A DNA stretch of 32,089 bases from an uncultured Erysipelotrichaceae bacterium (GTDB lineage Bacteria > Bacillota_I > Bacilli_A > Erysipelotrichales > Erysipelotrichaceae): assembly GCA_949289855.1 (NCBI GenBank), contig CASEPS010000036.1, positions 2,066 through 34,154 of the forward strand, given 5' to 3'. The position numbers and the translations under genes are program-made. The first letter of the stretch is position 1. Every line of letters starts with the position of its first letter. The notes under the pieces were generated by a model that saw only the letters and a list, made by a program, of their open reading frames with translations, had not been told where the DNA came from and searched no databases. Below, piece after piece: positions 15,298 through 25,010 of the stretch.

Positions 15298-17130
15298 CTA
15301 TCCTGCAATTTCTTCCAACCGCGACATTGCCTGTACATCGATCACTGTTTCGTGACTCTCTTCATACTGCCTCATCGCCTTACGGGCAGCTGTTTGTGCC
15401 TCTGCTTCTTTACCTTCATCACTTAAAGCAAACGCAAGATACATATTCACGCGATAATCCGTATCATCGAGTGTCTGTAACACCCGGATACTTTCATCCG
15501 CTTTCCCAACATATTGCAATACAAGTGCATAGTTGAGCTCATCTGTGAGACCCGCCTCCAAAGCCGAACAAATCTTCCGGTATTGTGCCTCTGCCTTGTG
15601 TCCATAGTATTTCTTCTGGGAAGAAGAAAGCCTTGTATCTGAAGCACATTGCATATACATCGCCGCAAGCTTTCGTTCCATATTGATGTCACCACTCAAT
15701 TGCATCGCTTCTTCAAGATACGTACACGCTTCATCCGGATTGCCACTTCTTTCCGCAATGTCCGCCAATAACGTATACCCTGTCAAAGCAATGTCATGAT
15801 CGTTACTCGAAAGAACCTTCTCTGCTTCCGCACAGGCTATGTCATACTTCCCATTTCCCATCGCAATAGAAGCTTTGATCAAAGACCCCTGTTCACTTTC
15901 TTCTAATGCATAGGCATGTAACACTTCTTCTGCCTCGTCTGCCTTTCCACCATACGAAAGCGATAACGCATAATCGAGCACATACCCATCTTTTTCATCA
16001 ATATCCAAAGCTTCTTTGTAATACGTCTCTGCCCCACCATAGTCTTCCTTGTGGTAAGCAATATCCCCCATGGCATGTAACAAAGCCGCATTTTCATCTT
16101 TGGAATCTTCCAGCACTCTGACATACTTCCGGTTATTGAGAATCGAAAGCCCAATGTCTTCTGCTTCTTCACTACCGGCATTGAATGCTTTGGCAAACGA
16201 AGAATAGTCTTCTTCAAACTGTTCCAGGTTCATCAAACTATTGCCATGTAACAAAGCAAACAAACCACCCGCCACAAGACAACTCGACAATACCCAGGAA
16301 GCAGCCTGTACATAGATGATTCTTCGATAGGCACTGGTATGTTTACGCAATGTTTCCAACGCTTTGCGTAAAGCCGAACCATCCGCAAGCCTGCGTTTCG
16401 GGTCATTCGCCATACAGCGGTTAATGACATTGCACAATGCTTCACTATATCCACAATTCTTTGGGGCAAGTGGTACATTCTTTCCACCGGTTACCGGTAA
16501 CCTTCCACTCATCAGATAGTAGAAAAGAGCACCAGTACTATAAATATCCGAAGCTGGTGTCAAACCAAAAGAAGGACGTTTGCCAGCCATGATCGCCTGG
16601 GCAATCATGATCTGCTCAGGAGAAGCAAAGTTTGCACTATAGCCCTGTACACGGCCATATACCTGACCAGACAGGGAAATGTTGAAGTCAATGAGACAGA
16701 TTGTATTCTGGGGTGTAAGAATCACATTCCCCGGTTTGATGTCACTATGAATGACAGGTTCTTTGCGGCTATGCAGATAGGAAAGAATATCTGCCATTTC
16801 CAATAACCAGGAAAGCATTGTTTCCTCATCCAGGTAGCGTATGCCACAATTCAGCTTTCCCATGTCTGTGCCTTCAATAAAGTCCATTACCGTATACACC
16901 ATGCCATGGTCAATAAAGAAGTCATAAACCTGGGGAAGACCAGGATGATGGAGGTTTTTGAGAATATCTGTTTCCCTTCTTAATGACTTTTCATCCATAC
17001 CCGGAATAAACATCTGCTTCAAAGCAACATATTTCTGCAAGTGCATGTGCCATGCCCGATACACGACACCTGTACCACCTTTGCCTATGACATTGATAAT
17101 CCGGTATGTTCCATTAACAATCTGTTCCAT
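15298..17130 (-). CDS. Transmembrane Ser/Thr protein kinase with extracytoplasmic TPRs, DFN variant
   Basis: 610 residues. The kinase domain spans 1-262: Gly-rich loop GKGGTG (16-21), Lys38, catalytic HSD (128-130) and KPGN, metal-binding Asp148 in DFN rather than DFG, and ASPEQ (169-173). One membrane helix follows (271-294), then an outer region of TPR-like repeats (about 340-600; EDYGGAETYYKEALDIDEKDGY). All core catalytic residues are there, so it is probably active, but the activation segment has no threonine between DFN and SPE, unlike PknB-type kinases. Topology (kinase fold inside, one helix, helical region outside) resembles EssB/YukC, the T7SS pseudokinase that is missing here. Just upstream lies a terminator hairpin, so its expression may be set by read-through. 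Confidence 0.93.
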   Translation of the reverse strand: MEQIVNGTYRIINVIGKGGTGVVYRAWHMHLQKYVALKQMFIPGMDEKSLRRETDILKNLHHPGLPQVYDFFIDHGMVYTVMDFIEGTDMGKLNCGIRYLDEETMLSWLLEMADILSYLHSRKEPVIHSDIKPGNVILTPQNTICLIDFNISLSGQVYGRVQGYSANFASPEQIMIAQAIMAGKRPSFGLTPASDIYSTGALFYYLMSGRLPVTGGKNVPLAPKNCGYSEALCNVINRCMANDPKRRLADGSALRKALETLRKHTSAYRRIIYVQAASWVLSSCLVAGGLFALLHGNSLMNLEQFEEDYSSFAKAFNAGSEEAEDIGLSILNNRKYVRVLEDSKDENAALLHAMGDIAYHKEDYGGAETYYKEALDIDEKDGYVLDYALSLSYGGKADEAEEVLHAYALEESEQGSLIKASIAMGNGKYDIACAEAEKVLSSNDHDIALTGYTLLADIAERSGNPDEACTYLEEAMQLSGDINMERKLAAMYMQCASDTRLSSSQKKYYGHKAEAQYRKICSALEAGLTDELNYALVLQYVGKADESIRVLQTLDDTDYRVNMYLAFALSDEGKEAEAQTAARKAMRQYEESHETVIDVQAMSRLEEIAG

Positions 17131-17142
17131 ATGTTTTCCTTT

Positions 17143-17184
17143 ATGAAAAACACGCTGTAAGAGATATGCTCAAACAGCGTGTTT
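17143..17184 (-). terminator. Hairpin terminator/attenuator between Ig-protein gene and kinase gene
   Basis: An 11-bp perfect stem (AAACACGCTGT/ACAGCGTGTTT) with a 15-base loop is followed by a run of T (GTTTTTCAT) on the minus strand. It lies just ahead of the AAAGGA ribosome site of the second kinase gene. It likely ends most transcripts from the upstream sub-operon (protease, phosphatase, kinase, Ig protein). Confidence 0.7.
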
Positions 17185-17221
17185 ACTCATTTCAATTCGC
17201 CATTATCCGCATCTATGGCTT

Positions 17222-20200
17222 TTACGCATTTTTCTTTTGCTTATCCATTTTCTTCTTGATGTAGTAAGCAATTGCCAGCAACAACAGAATCAAGAAGATG
17301 ATGGAGCCGTAGAACAACGGTTTGTTGTAGAAGAATCTGACGAAGAAGTTCGTTGTAACAAGTACCTGATACTGCGTATCTGCACTCTCATTACCTGCTC
17401 CGTCAAATGCCTGTACTTTGATGGTCTGATAACCACTGGAAGCATCCAGTGTGATTTCAACGAATCCGCCATGTTCTTCCAGATACTCTGCCAATTCCTG
17501 ACCTTCCATGTCGAAGACAACATTTCCATCAACCGTCACAATGACTCTGGACATTGCATTGTTGTCTCTCACACTGATACGGAATGTCTTGGAATTCTCG
17601 TTGAAGTTATTATTCGAACGATCATCCGGATCCAGTTCATCAATCGAAACGGTAGGCAATGTCTTATCGATAGCGAACACTACCGGATAGTCATTGACAC
17701 CATCATCTGTTCTCACGGTACTGTTGGTATTTGTATTACCAGCCTCATCGACAGACTGTACGATGATGGAATATGTTCCTTCAGAAGTAAATACTTCTGG
17801 GAAGATCTCATAGATATACTGGTAACCACCCGCAATTGCACTTGAGATGACACGGAAGTCTTCTCCTTCAACAAGTGTGATATTGGAACCATCACGGTTC
17901 ACAGTCAATGTATAACCAGTCAACTTATTGACATTCACTTCACGAATAATGACATTACCAGTCTCCTGTGCATAGTAACTGTCCACAAGATCAATTGTAG
18001 GTTCATCATCATTGAAGTCGAAGGTAGAACCGAAGCGGTTAACACTGAAGCGGACTGTTGCCTCAGCAGTATTACCAGCAAGGTCAGTAATCGTAGCCTT
18101 GGCTGTATAAATATCGTCACTTTCCTTAACCCTTGCAAAGTCAGAGAATGTCACAACAGAACCAAACTGTGTGATTGTACGGGTGAACGGATGATTGTGG
18201 TTATCCACACGTGCACCCTTCAGGGAAACACTGATACCATTTGCATCAAAGTTTGTATCATCGAAGATGACACTTGGCGCAATGACATCATTCGTTGCCA
18301 TATTGTCAGTTACCGTATTTTCATCAAACCGAACAACCGGCTTTGTTGTATCAATTGTGAACTCAGGTACAACAACCTGCTCAGCTTCATTACCAGCCAT
18401 GTCGGTATAAGAAACTGTCAATGTGTAGTTACCATCAGCACTGTAGTTGATAGTTGCACTATGGCTGTCACCACTTGTACCAAATCCACTTGGACTTGGA
18501 ACACCAACAGTACCTCTTTGGATAGAAGCTGTCTGATCAATCGTCACCTCATCCGCAAGGAAGTTGTGTTCATCAATTGTCACAGTCGCAACACGTGCAG
18601 CATTGTAGTACTTGCCATTGCGTACATCATTGTTGTTGAAGCTGACATTGATGACAGGTGTTGTCTTATCAATAGTGAATTCACTACCAGCAACTGTACC
18701 ATCAACAAAGATCACTCTATCGAATCTATTACCCAGAGCATCAGTACCTGTGATGTTCAGTGTATAATCTCCATCTTCTGTATATGGAATCGTGAATGTT
18801 CTGTAGTCATTCGCGCCATTGCCACCACCATTCTGAATAGCAGAGAATCCGGAATGAGCGACAGATGTATGAACCTGAATCAGTGATGTATTAATGTTAC
18901 GATCTGTTACCTTGACAGTTGCAACACGGTTTTCCTTGAAGTACTTGTCATGTTGCGCACTGTTGTTATCGAAAGAGATTTCAACAACTGGAGCAGTTAC
19001 GTCAATACCGAAGTTGTATTGTGTAGTACCTAACTGATTATCAGTTGTCTTATTTCCAGCTTTATCCACTGCTTTGACATTCAGCGTAATATTATTGGTT
19101 TCTACGACAGACGGATCAATTGTTACTTTACTCAGACCGGAGCTGATTTCTCCATTTGGATCTTCAACCTCAATTTGAATGGTTACCGGTCCATTGAACA
19201 ATGGTCTTCCATCAGCTGCCCGAGCAGTAATATCTGTTGTTGCTGTCACATTAACTGTAGGCCCCGTAAGATCAACTTCTGGTGAATCAACATCAAGATA
19301 CACATCATCTCCATCACGCATATCAAATTCGATACTGTTTCCAGCTCTATCAGTAACTACTACATCATAGACATCGAATTTCTGCTGTGCAGATTCAAGT
19401 GTGATACCCTGAGCTACATTGTCAAATGTATATGACTGCTCATACTGCCTTGCACTGGAATTAACTTTGAAGCTGATTTCTGTTTCAGACATTTCTTTAA
19501 TGTCTGTATCAGGGCTGACAGAAATATAAGCTGTCAATTCACTCCAGAAAAGATTGGTGAATGTTGGTGAAACAGAAGGCTGTGTTCCGCGTACAACATT
19601 GTTCTGATAAGAATAGTATGCATCGGAATCAAGACTGTGTCTGATATTAAAGTTCATTCCAACTTTAGTATCAACAATCTTATAACCAGTCCAATATGTT
19701 CCGTCTGTCACCATACTGGTAGCATTCGCACCAGTCTTTCTTTCTTCAGCAGAACTTTGTACAAGTGCATTACCTGCTTTATCTGTACCTCTTACAGCAA
19801 AGCGGTAAACACCATCCGGCAACATGTTCATGCTGTCGAGATCTTCTGTGAGAATAATAGAGTAAGCGCCATCGGCAGACTCTCCAATTGAATGCCATTC
19901 AGCATCTGGAATTGAATCAATCGTCACATTCTCATATTGTGTATCTCCTGTTGTATCGGATACAGTTGCAACCTGATAAGCATTGTCAGCAAAATTTCCT
20001 TCTGTAAATGTTACTGTTGGTTTTAAACTTCCAGCAACTGAAGAACCAAAGTACTCTTTGTTAACTACGTCATCCGCATCATTATATGAAATACCACTAG
20101 TTCCAAGATCAATTACATATGTTGGATTCACCATATCAACGATAATACGATTTGTTGGAACAAAGCTGTACACTTCATCAGTTGTTGTCGTTTTCTTCTC

Positions 20201-23200
20201 TCCAGTTGCAGTCAAATAATTCACAGTCACAATACTGCCGTTGTCAGCACCATCACGAGTATTTAATGAATACCAGTTCTTTAAGGTTTCGTAATATCCT
20301 TTATTATCCTGCGGATCAAATGTAAAGGATGTTGTGAAGGAAGTTGTTTCCAATCCATAGCTTTCAGACTTGGCAACTACATTGCGATCACCTTCAGGAT
20401 CACTATTGGTAGTTGTGAACTGGAATCCATCATAATCTTCTGCATCACCATTAATTGCAAAGTTGTCCTCAAGCGTAACTTCTACTTCTACCGGCTGGTT
20501 GTAATAAAGATTTGTTACACCTTCTACATTTTCTTCATAAGCTCCAGCATCAGAAATGTAGTTGACTGTGATTTGCATCGGTGTGTTATCAAAGAAGAGT
20601 TTTACTTCTTTGATTTCGTCCGCAGTATCCACATTTTCAGCCCAGTCAGTTGTGATCATCCTTAAGACATACTCGCCATTTAGATTATCAGCACTTCCAT
20701 CAATGGTAAGAGAACCATCTACAGATCTTGCCTCTTCAATGTTTTCTTCACTTACTGGGATTTCATAGAACTTATCAGATTTAGTAGTTCCAGCAACTCT
20801 AAATACTGCAGGTGTCAACGTTACAGAGCCATCATCAGATTTATTGACCTGGTATAATTCGAATCTGACTGTCTTTACACCAGCATATGTATCAGACACC
20901 GCGTAATCTACTGTCTGACTCTGATCATACTTTTCTGCTCTTGAATCATCGTTGTTTTCTTCGAACAGATCAATACTAGGTGCTGTGTTATCAAAGTACA
21001 GCGTTAACAACTTTTCTTCTACAGCATCGGCAGCAACTTCATTTGTTGCATGATCAATTGCTGTCATCCGTAATGTAAAGTCACCATTCAGATCATCTGC
21101 AGCAGCATCAATTGTAAATGTGCCAGTTGCATTAAGCTTATTTGCCTCATCAACTGTCACAGTATATGTATCCTGTGAATCAAGAAGAACATTGCCCTCA
21201 GCATCAACAACTGTAAATTTATCAACCGGTTTTTCCGCAGAATCTACCATCTTAAAGGTAATAGTTTTAACACCAGCAAATTCGTCAGTTACTGTATATT
21301 TAACTGTCTTAGACTGTGCATACTTATCATGTCTTTCATTTTCAACTTCTGAAAGATCTTCGAGAATAGGTGCTGTGTTATCAAAATTAAGTGTAACTTT
21401 TTTGATCTCTTCACCTGTTGTCACATTACCATCTACTGCAGACTTATCAGTTGCGCTGATCTGAAGGTCATACGCCCCATCCAGACCGTCAGCCGCACCA
21501 TCTATCTTTAAATTAGCTATATACTGATTAATACCTCTCAGATCTGTGATTGGATAGGATTCTTGGGAATCAGATACAACAGCATCAGTATCATCAACAA
21601 CCGTAAACTCTACTGGTTGACCATCCTTTAATAAGGTAACAGTAATTTCATTAATTCCGGCAAGAGTGTCTGTAACAGTAAATTGTACATTCTGATCATT
21701 TAAATATGTCTCTGCACTCTGTGCATTTATGTCTGAAATTACAGGAGCCGTATTATCAAAATTCAATGTCACATTCTTATAATCAGACTCATTACCACAA
21801 AGATCGGTTGTATATGCATAAAGATAGTAAGTACCATTCAATGGAGTATTATTTTTATCCGCATTTAATGTAATAGAAGTTACTAACTCTTCGTCTCTTA
21901 ACACTCCGCTATTAACAACTTCATTGCTTTCAATATTTGTTTCATCGAAACCATCTGCCGCATATAGATTATATGTGATTGAATCTATTCCAGAATTAAC
22001 ACTACCATTCTCATCTTTTGCATCAAACGTAACACTATGTTCCTTAGAATAAACTAAAGTATCCTGAGCATTAATAGATAATTCTGGTTCAGTATCTTCA
22101 ACAATTTGTGTAATAGTTTTATTATCTTCACTAACATTCCCAAGGTTATCATAGAACTTAGCATTAATAACACTTCCTGCCAAAACATCGGTCATTATAA
22201 CTTCATACACAGTGATAGTAGGATCTTCTGGATCCAGATATTCATCACCCTTCATTGCAACAGATGCAGGCTGACCATTATTAGTAACACTAAATTCTGC
22301 AGAATGTAGCTTAAGCCCAGATCCATTGTCGTCTGATACACGATAAGTATAAGTAATTTCTTTTACTGCTGTATCATCATCAGAAACTGAACTTTGAACA
22401 CTGCTAATTACTGGTGCTTTATGGTCAATAACAAATGAAACATTAGTTATTTCACCTTCATTTACTTTTTCTTCATCAGAATTTCCAACTTTATCTTTTA
22501 GTTCAACAATATCAAAATTTGAATACTCAACAGTAGTTAAGTTATCGCAATCAATTTCAAACTGATATATATATTTACCTTCACTGTAAGTCGGTTCTAC
22601 AGAAGTGATATCAGTTGTTACACTTAAATCGCTGTCTCCTTTTATATAATTTAGTTGACCAGAAATCTCTTCATTTGCAACAATTTCAACATTTACAGAG
22701 GAATTATAGTAAATAATACCTTCGCTATCTGAGTATGTATTTTCAGCTAAAGGATAAACGAAATTAGCACTGACGGTAGGAGCTACCATATCAATGATAA
22801 ATTCTTTACTTACTTTATCGTCAGCCTTTTCGTCGTGGTTCGAGTTATTCTCGGAATCAGTTGCATTAAAACCAATTACGGAGTATTTCTCTCCAGCTGG
22901 TTTATTTTCATCCTTTGAACCAGCAAACGTAAATGTATAATTGCCTTCTTCGGCATTGAAAGTACCCTTTATCTTATTTGGATTAGAATAATCACTACCA
23001 TCAACTGTATATAACAGCTCCGGATCACCTGCCAACGGTTCACTGAAAGTAACTGTTGCCGTCACTTTCTGGTTAGTTTCTACGTTATTATTAACATTAT
23101 CACTCCATTGAATGTCAGTAACAATTGGAGCCTTATCATCCACAACATAATTCACGAATGCATTTGATGGATCATAACCTTCTGCATATACAAGTTCATT

Positions 23201-24523
23201 ATTGTTCACAGATGCGTCAAAACCTGTAAGCGAATAAAATGTGTATTTTGTACCAGTAGTTGTTTCACTGTTCTCATTATCAAGATTTGCTAATGAAGCT
23301 GAGTACTTATAACCAACCTCTTCTTCTCTGGCAAAACCATTTACTTCAACAGTACCCGAAGATCTGGCAACATTATTCGCATAATTGAGAACAAGCTTAA
23401 GAGAAGAAGCATCCATTTCTTCATCAAATTCTGCAACGACTTTATCAGTATTTTCATCGACTGAAACCACAGAAAGATTTGTTAATTGTGGTGCAGTGTA
23501 ATCAAAACTAACATTATCTTTTTTACCATCCAATGAAGTAGTTCCTTCAAACACACCAACCGAGTATGTCCCTGGATACTTATCATAAGTAAGATAATTC
23601 AAAGTTAAAGTAATAGAAGATGCAACTGATGCTGAATATACAGGTTCGCTTTTTGCCACAGTAGTTCCATCAGCGACAAGTTGCAAAGTATACTGCACAC
23701 CAATTTTCGGATTATTTACTTTTGCAGTGTATGTTTTCTTTTCTTTATCATAATCAGAAATTTCTACACTCACTTCTCTGAAGTCATAGTTATTTTTCCA
23801 AGAAGTAATAGCAGATTTTCCATCGTCACCAAATACATTTACTTCATATGGATCAACTTCCAGACCAGCTTTAGGTGTATATGTTACATCCAATCCACTA
23901 ATAGTTACATAATAACCACTTAATCCATTAGTCAATGAATTGACATCAGCTGTTGCAGTTTTTGTTTCAGCATTATACACAAAAGCAACTGAAGCATCTG
24001 TTTTGCTCAATTCATTGTTAGGAGAACCATCTGAATTCTTCACCAATACATCTGCTGTCAGATTGACATCATAATTACTGAAGAAATAATCTGTAGGAAA
24101 TTCAATGCCTGTTTCAGATGGATAAACAAGACTGATTGTAAAGAGTCCCTTGTTATTTGCATCTTCAGCAATATGCAAATAATGCCCTTTAGAATCAGGA
24201 AGATTCAACAGTGGTGGCTCACCTACATCTGAACCACCAGATCCACCTGTCTGTCCACCTTCGTTTCCTGTCCCGGTATTACCAGTTGTTTCATCTTCAT
24301 TTTCACCAGGTGTCTGATTACCATTACCACCTTGGTCTGGTTCTGGTGCACCTGGTGTAGATGGTGATGAAGGTTCTGGAGCTGTAGGAGTCTCTGTAGT
24401 ACCACCTTCACCCTCCGCAAATACAATAATCGGGCTTGTTAATGGTGTCACTGGCTGGATGACCATACCCAATGCCAGAACAGCCGAGAACAGTTTTGCC
24501 AACATTCCTTTCATATTTAACAT
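17222..24523 (-). CDS. Giant multi-Ig surface protein with C-terminal membrane anchor
   Basis: About 2433 residues. Signal peptide 1-36 (cleavage likely after VFA, before EGEGG), then a Pro/Gly/Thr/Glu-rich linker (about 37-105). Next is a long array of bacterial Ig-like domains (about 340-2375) marked by some 16 boundary motifs such as FDYTAP, FDNTAP, IDKTTP, IDTTKP and IDKTLP. The C-terminus has a membrane helix (about 2404-2424) and a short Lys-rich tail (KKKMDKQKKNA). There is no LPXTG sorting motif, so it should stay membrane-anchored and extend through the wall. ATG at 24523 is preferred: GGGAG lies upstream, while ATG 24541 overlaps the upstream stop and lacks a site. Likely a structural, adhesive or channel-associated rod. 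The 5' half is visibly richer in A+T than the 3' end. Confidence 0.93.
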   Translation of the reverse strand: MLNMKGMLAKLFSAVLALGMVIQPVTPLTSPIIVFAEGEGGTTETPTAPEPSSPSTPGAPEPDQGGNGNQTPGENEDETTGNTGTGNEGGQTGGSGGSDVGEPPLLNLPDSKGHYLHIAEDANNKGLFTISLVYPSETGIEFPTDYFFSNYDVNLTADVLVKNSDGSPNNELSKTDASVAFVYNAETKTATADVNSLTNGLSGYYVTISGLDVTYTPKAGLEVDPYEVNVFGDDGKSAITSWKNNYDFREVSVEISDYDKEKKTYTAKVNNPKIGVQYTLQLVADGTTVAKSEPVYSASVASSITLTLNYLTYDKYPGTYSVGVFEGTTSLDGKKDNVSFDYTAPQLTNLSVVSVDENTDKVVAEFDEEMDASSLKLVLNYANNVARSSGTVEVNGFAREEEVGYKYSASLANLDNENSETTTGTKYTFYSLTGFDASVNNNELVYAEGYDPSNAFVNYVVDDKAPIVTDIQWSDNVNNNVETNQKVTATVTFSEPLAGDPELLYTVDGSDYSNPNKIKGTFNAEEGNYTFTFAGSKDENKPAGEKYSVIGFNATDSENNSNHDEKADDKVSKEFIIDMVAPTVSANFVYPLAENTYSDSEGIIYYNSSVNVEIVANEEISGQLNYIKGDSDLSVTTDITSVEPTYSEGKYIYQFEIDCDNLTTVEYSNFDIVELKDKVGNSDEEKVNEGEITNVSFVIDHKAPVISSVQSSVSDDDTAVKEITYTYRVSDDNGSGLKLHSAEFSVTNNGQPASVAMKGDEYLDPEDPTITVYEVIMTDVLAGSVINAKFYDNLGNVSEDNKTITQIVEDTEPELSINAQDTLVYSKEHSVTFDAKDENGSVNSGIDSITYNLYAADGFDETNIESNEVVNSGVLRDEELVTSITLNADKNNTPLNGTYYLYAYTTDLCGNESDYKNVTLNFDNTAPVISDINAQSAETYLNDQNVQFTVTDTLAGINEITVTLLKDGQPVEFTVVDDTDAVVSDSQESYPITDLRGINQYIANLKIDGAADGLDGAYDLQISATDKSAVDGNVTTGEEIKKVTLNFDNTAPILEDLSEVENERHDKYAQSKTVKYTVTDEFAGVKTITFKMVDSAEKPVDKFTVVDAEGNVLLDSQDTYTVTVDEANKLNATGTFTIDAAADDLNGDFTLRMTAIDHATNEVAADAVEEKLLTLYFDNTAPSIDLFEENNDDSRAEKYDQSQTVDYAVSDTYAGVKTVRFELYQVNKSDDGSVTLTPAVFRVAGTTKSDKFYEIPVSEENIEEARSVDGSLTIDGSADNLNGEYVLRMITTDWAENVDTADEIKEVKLFFDNTPMQITVNYISDAGAYEENVEGVTNLYYNQPVEVEVTLEDNFAINGDAEDYDGFQFTTTNSDPEGDRNVVAKSESYGLETTSFTTSFTFDPQDNKGYYETLKNWYSLNTRDGADNGSIVTVNYLTATGEKKTTTTDEVYSFVPTNRIIVDMVNPTYVIDLGTSGISYNDADDVVNKEYFGSSVAGSLKPTVTFTEGNFADNAYQVATVSDTTGDTQYENVTIDSIPDAEWHSIGESADGAYSIILTEDLDSMNMLPDGVYRFAVRGTDKAGNALVQSSAEERKTGANATSMVTDGTYWTGYKIVDTKVGMNFNIRHSLDSDAYYSYQNNVVRGTQPSVSPTFTNLFWSELTAYISVSPDTDIKEMSETEISFKVNSSARQYEQSYTFDNVAQGITLESAQQKFDVYDVVVTDRAGNSIEFDMRDGDDVYLDVDSPEVDLTGPTVNVTATTDITARAADGRPLFNGPVTIQIEVEDPNGEISSGLSKVTIDPSVVETNNITLNVKAVDKAGNKTTDNQLGTTQYNFGIDVTAPVVEISFDNNSAQHDKYFKENRVATVKVTDRNINTSLIQVHTSVAHSGFSAIQNGGGNGANDYRTFTIPYTEDGDYTLNITGTDALGNRFDRVIFVDGTVAGSEFTIDKTTPVINVSFNNNDVRNGKYYNAARVATVTIDEHNFLADEVTIDQTASIQRGTVGVPSPSGFGTSGDSHSATINYSADGNYTLTVSYTDMAGNEAEQVVVPEFTIDTTKPVVRFDENTVTDNMATNDVIAPSVIFDDTNFDANGISVSLKGARVDNHNHPFTRTITQFGSVVTFSDFARVKESDDIYTAKATITDLAGNTAEATVRFSVNRFGSTFDFNDDEPTIDLVDSYYAQETGNVIIREVNVNKLTGYTLTVNRDGSNITLVEGEDFRVISSAIAGGYQYIYEIFPEVFTSEGTYSIIVQSVDEAGNTNTNSTVRTDDGVNDYPVVFAIDKTLPTVSIDELDPDDRSNNNFNENSKTFRISVRDNNAMSRVIVTVDGNVVFDMEGQELAEYLEEHGGFVEITLDASSGYQTIKVQAFDGAGNESADTQYQVLVTTNFFVRFFYNKPLFYGSIIFLILLLLAIAYYIKKKMDKQKKNA

Positions 24524-24537
24524 AATTCCTCTCTCCC

Positions 24538-24999
24538 TCATATCATTTGTTCAATGACTTCATTTGTATGTATAACCATGACATTTTCTGTAATCACAAA
24601 TCCATTTGATGAATGGACTGGTGCTTCCTGTACCGGAACATCCGGAACAGTTGCCTCATTGGAAACAGGTGCAGGTTTCTGATTGAGCTGTGTCGTCTCA
24701 GCTGCAACCTGCTTGGAAGTATTTCCCGTCTTGCCGGTAGTGAAAATCTTCTTTGTCTTCCGGCCCATCGTCATGGTGTTATATTCAAACGAGTAGTCTT
24801 CCTTCAGTTGTCCTGTTGCCGCATTCTTTTCTGTAGTCTTCTGCATCGAAACCTTCTCGGCATGACCCGTCTTGATCGCAAAGATCGTACGGATATCGAA
24901 TACAAAGAATGTCAGGATGGAAAAGATCAGGCCAATTCCGGCAAGTCCAAGAGACAGCCAGAACAAGAGGTCATATAAAGCAATCACTTCTTCTCCCAT
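24538..24999 (-). CDS. Small membrane protein with cytoplasmic tail, unknown
   Basis: 153 residues. One hydrophobic segment (about 8-35; LYDLLFWLSLGLAGIGLIFSILTFFVF) is followed by a tail (about 36-153) rich in Thr, Lys, Gln and Pro: GRKTKKIFTTGKTGNTSKQ, PAPVSNEATVPDVPVQEAPVHSS. The tail has many Thr/Ser and could be a kinase substrate that FHA domains read. A GGAGAGAG site precedes the ATG. It sits between a kinase and the Ig protein. I recognise no family. Confidence 0.85.
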   Translation of the reverse strand: MGEEVIALYDLLFWLSLGLAGIGLIFSILTFFVFDIRTIFAIKTGHAEKVSMQKTTEKNAATGQLKEDYSFEYNTMTMGRKTKKIFTTGKTGNTSKQVAAETTQLNQKPAPVSNEATVPDVPVQEAPVHSSNGFVITENVMVIHTNEVIEQMI

Positions 25000-25010
25000 G
25001 TCTCTCTCCT

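Noticed and set aside
17222-17330. LPXTG sorting signal in the giant surface protein
   Set aside because: No LPXTG-like motif precedes the C-terminal helix; only the helix and Lys tail are present.
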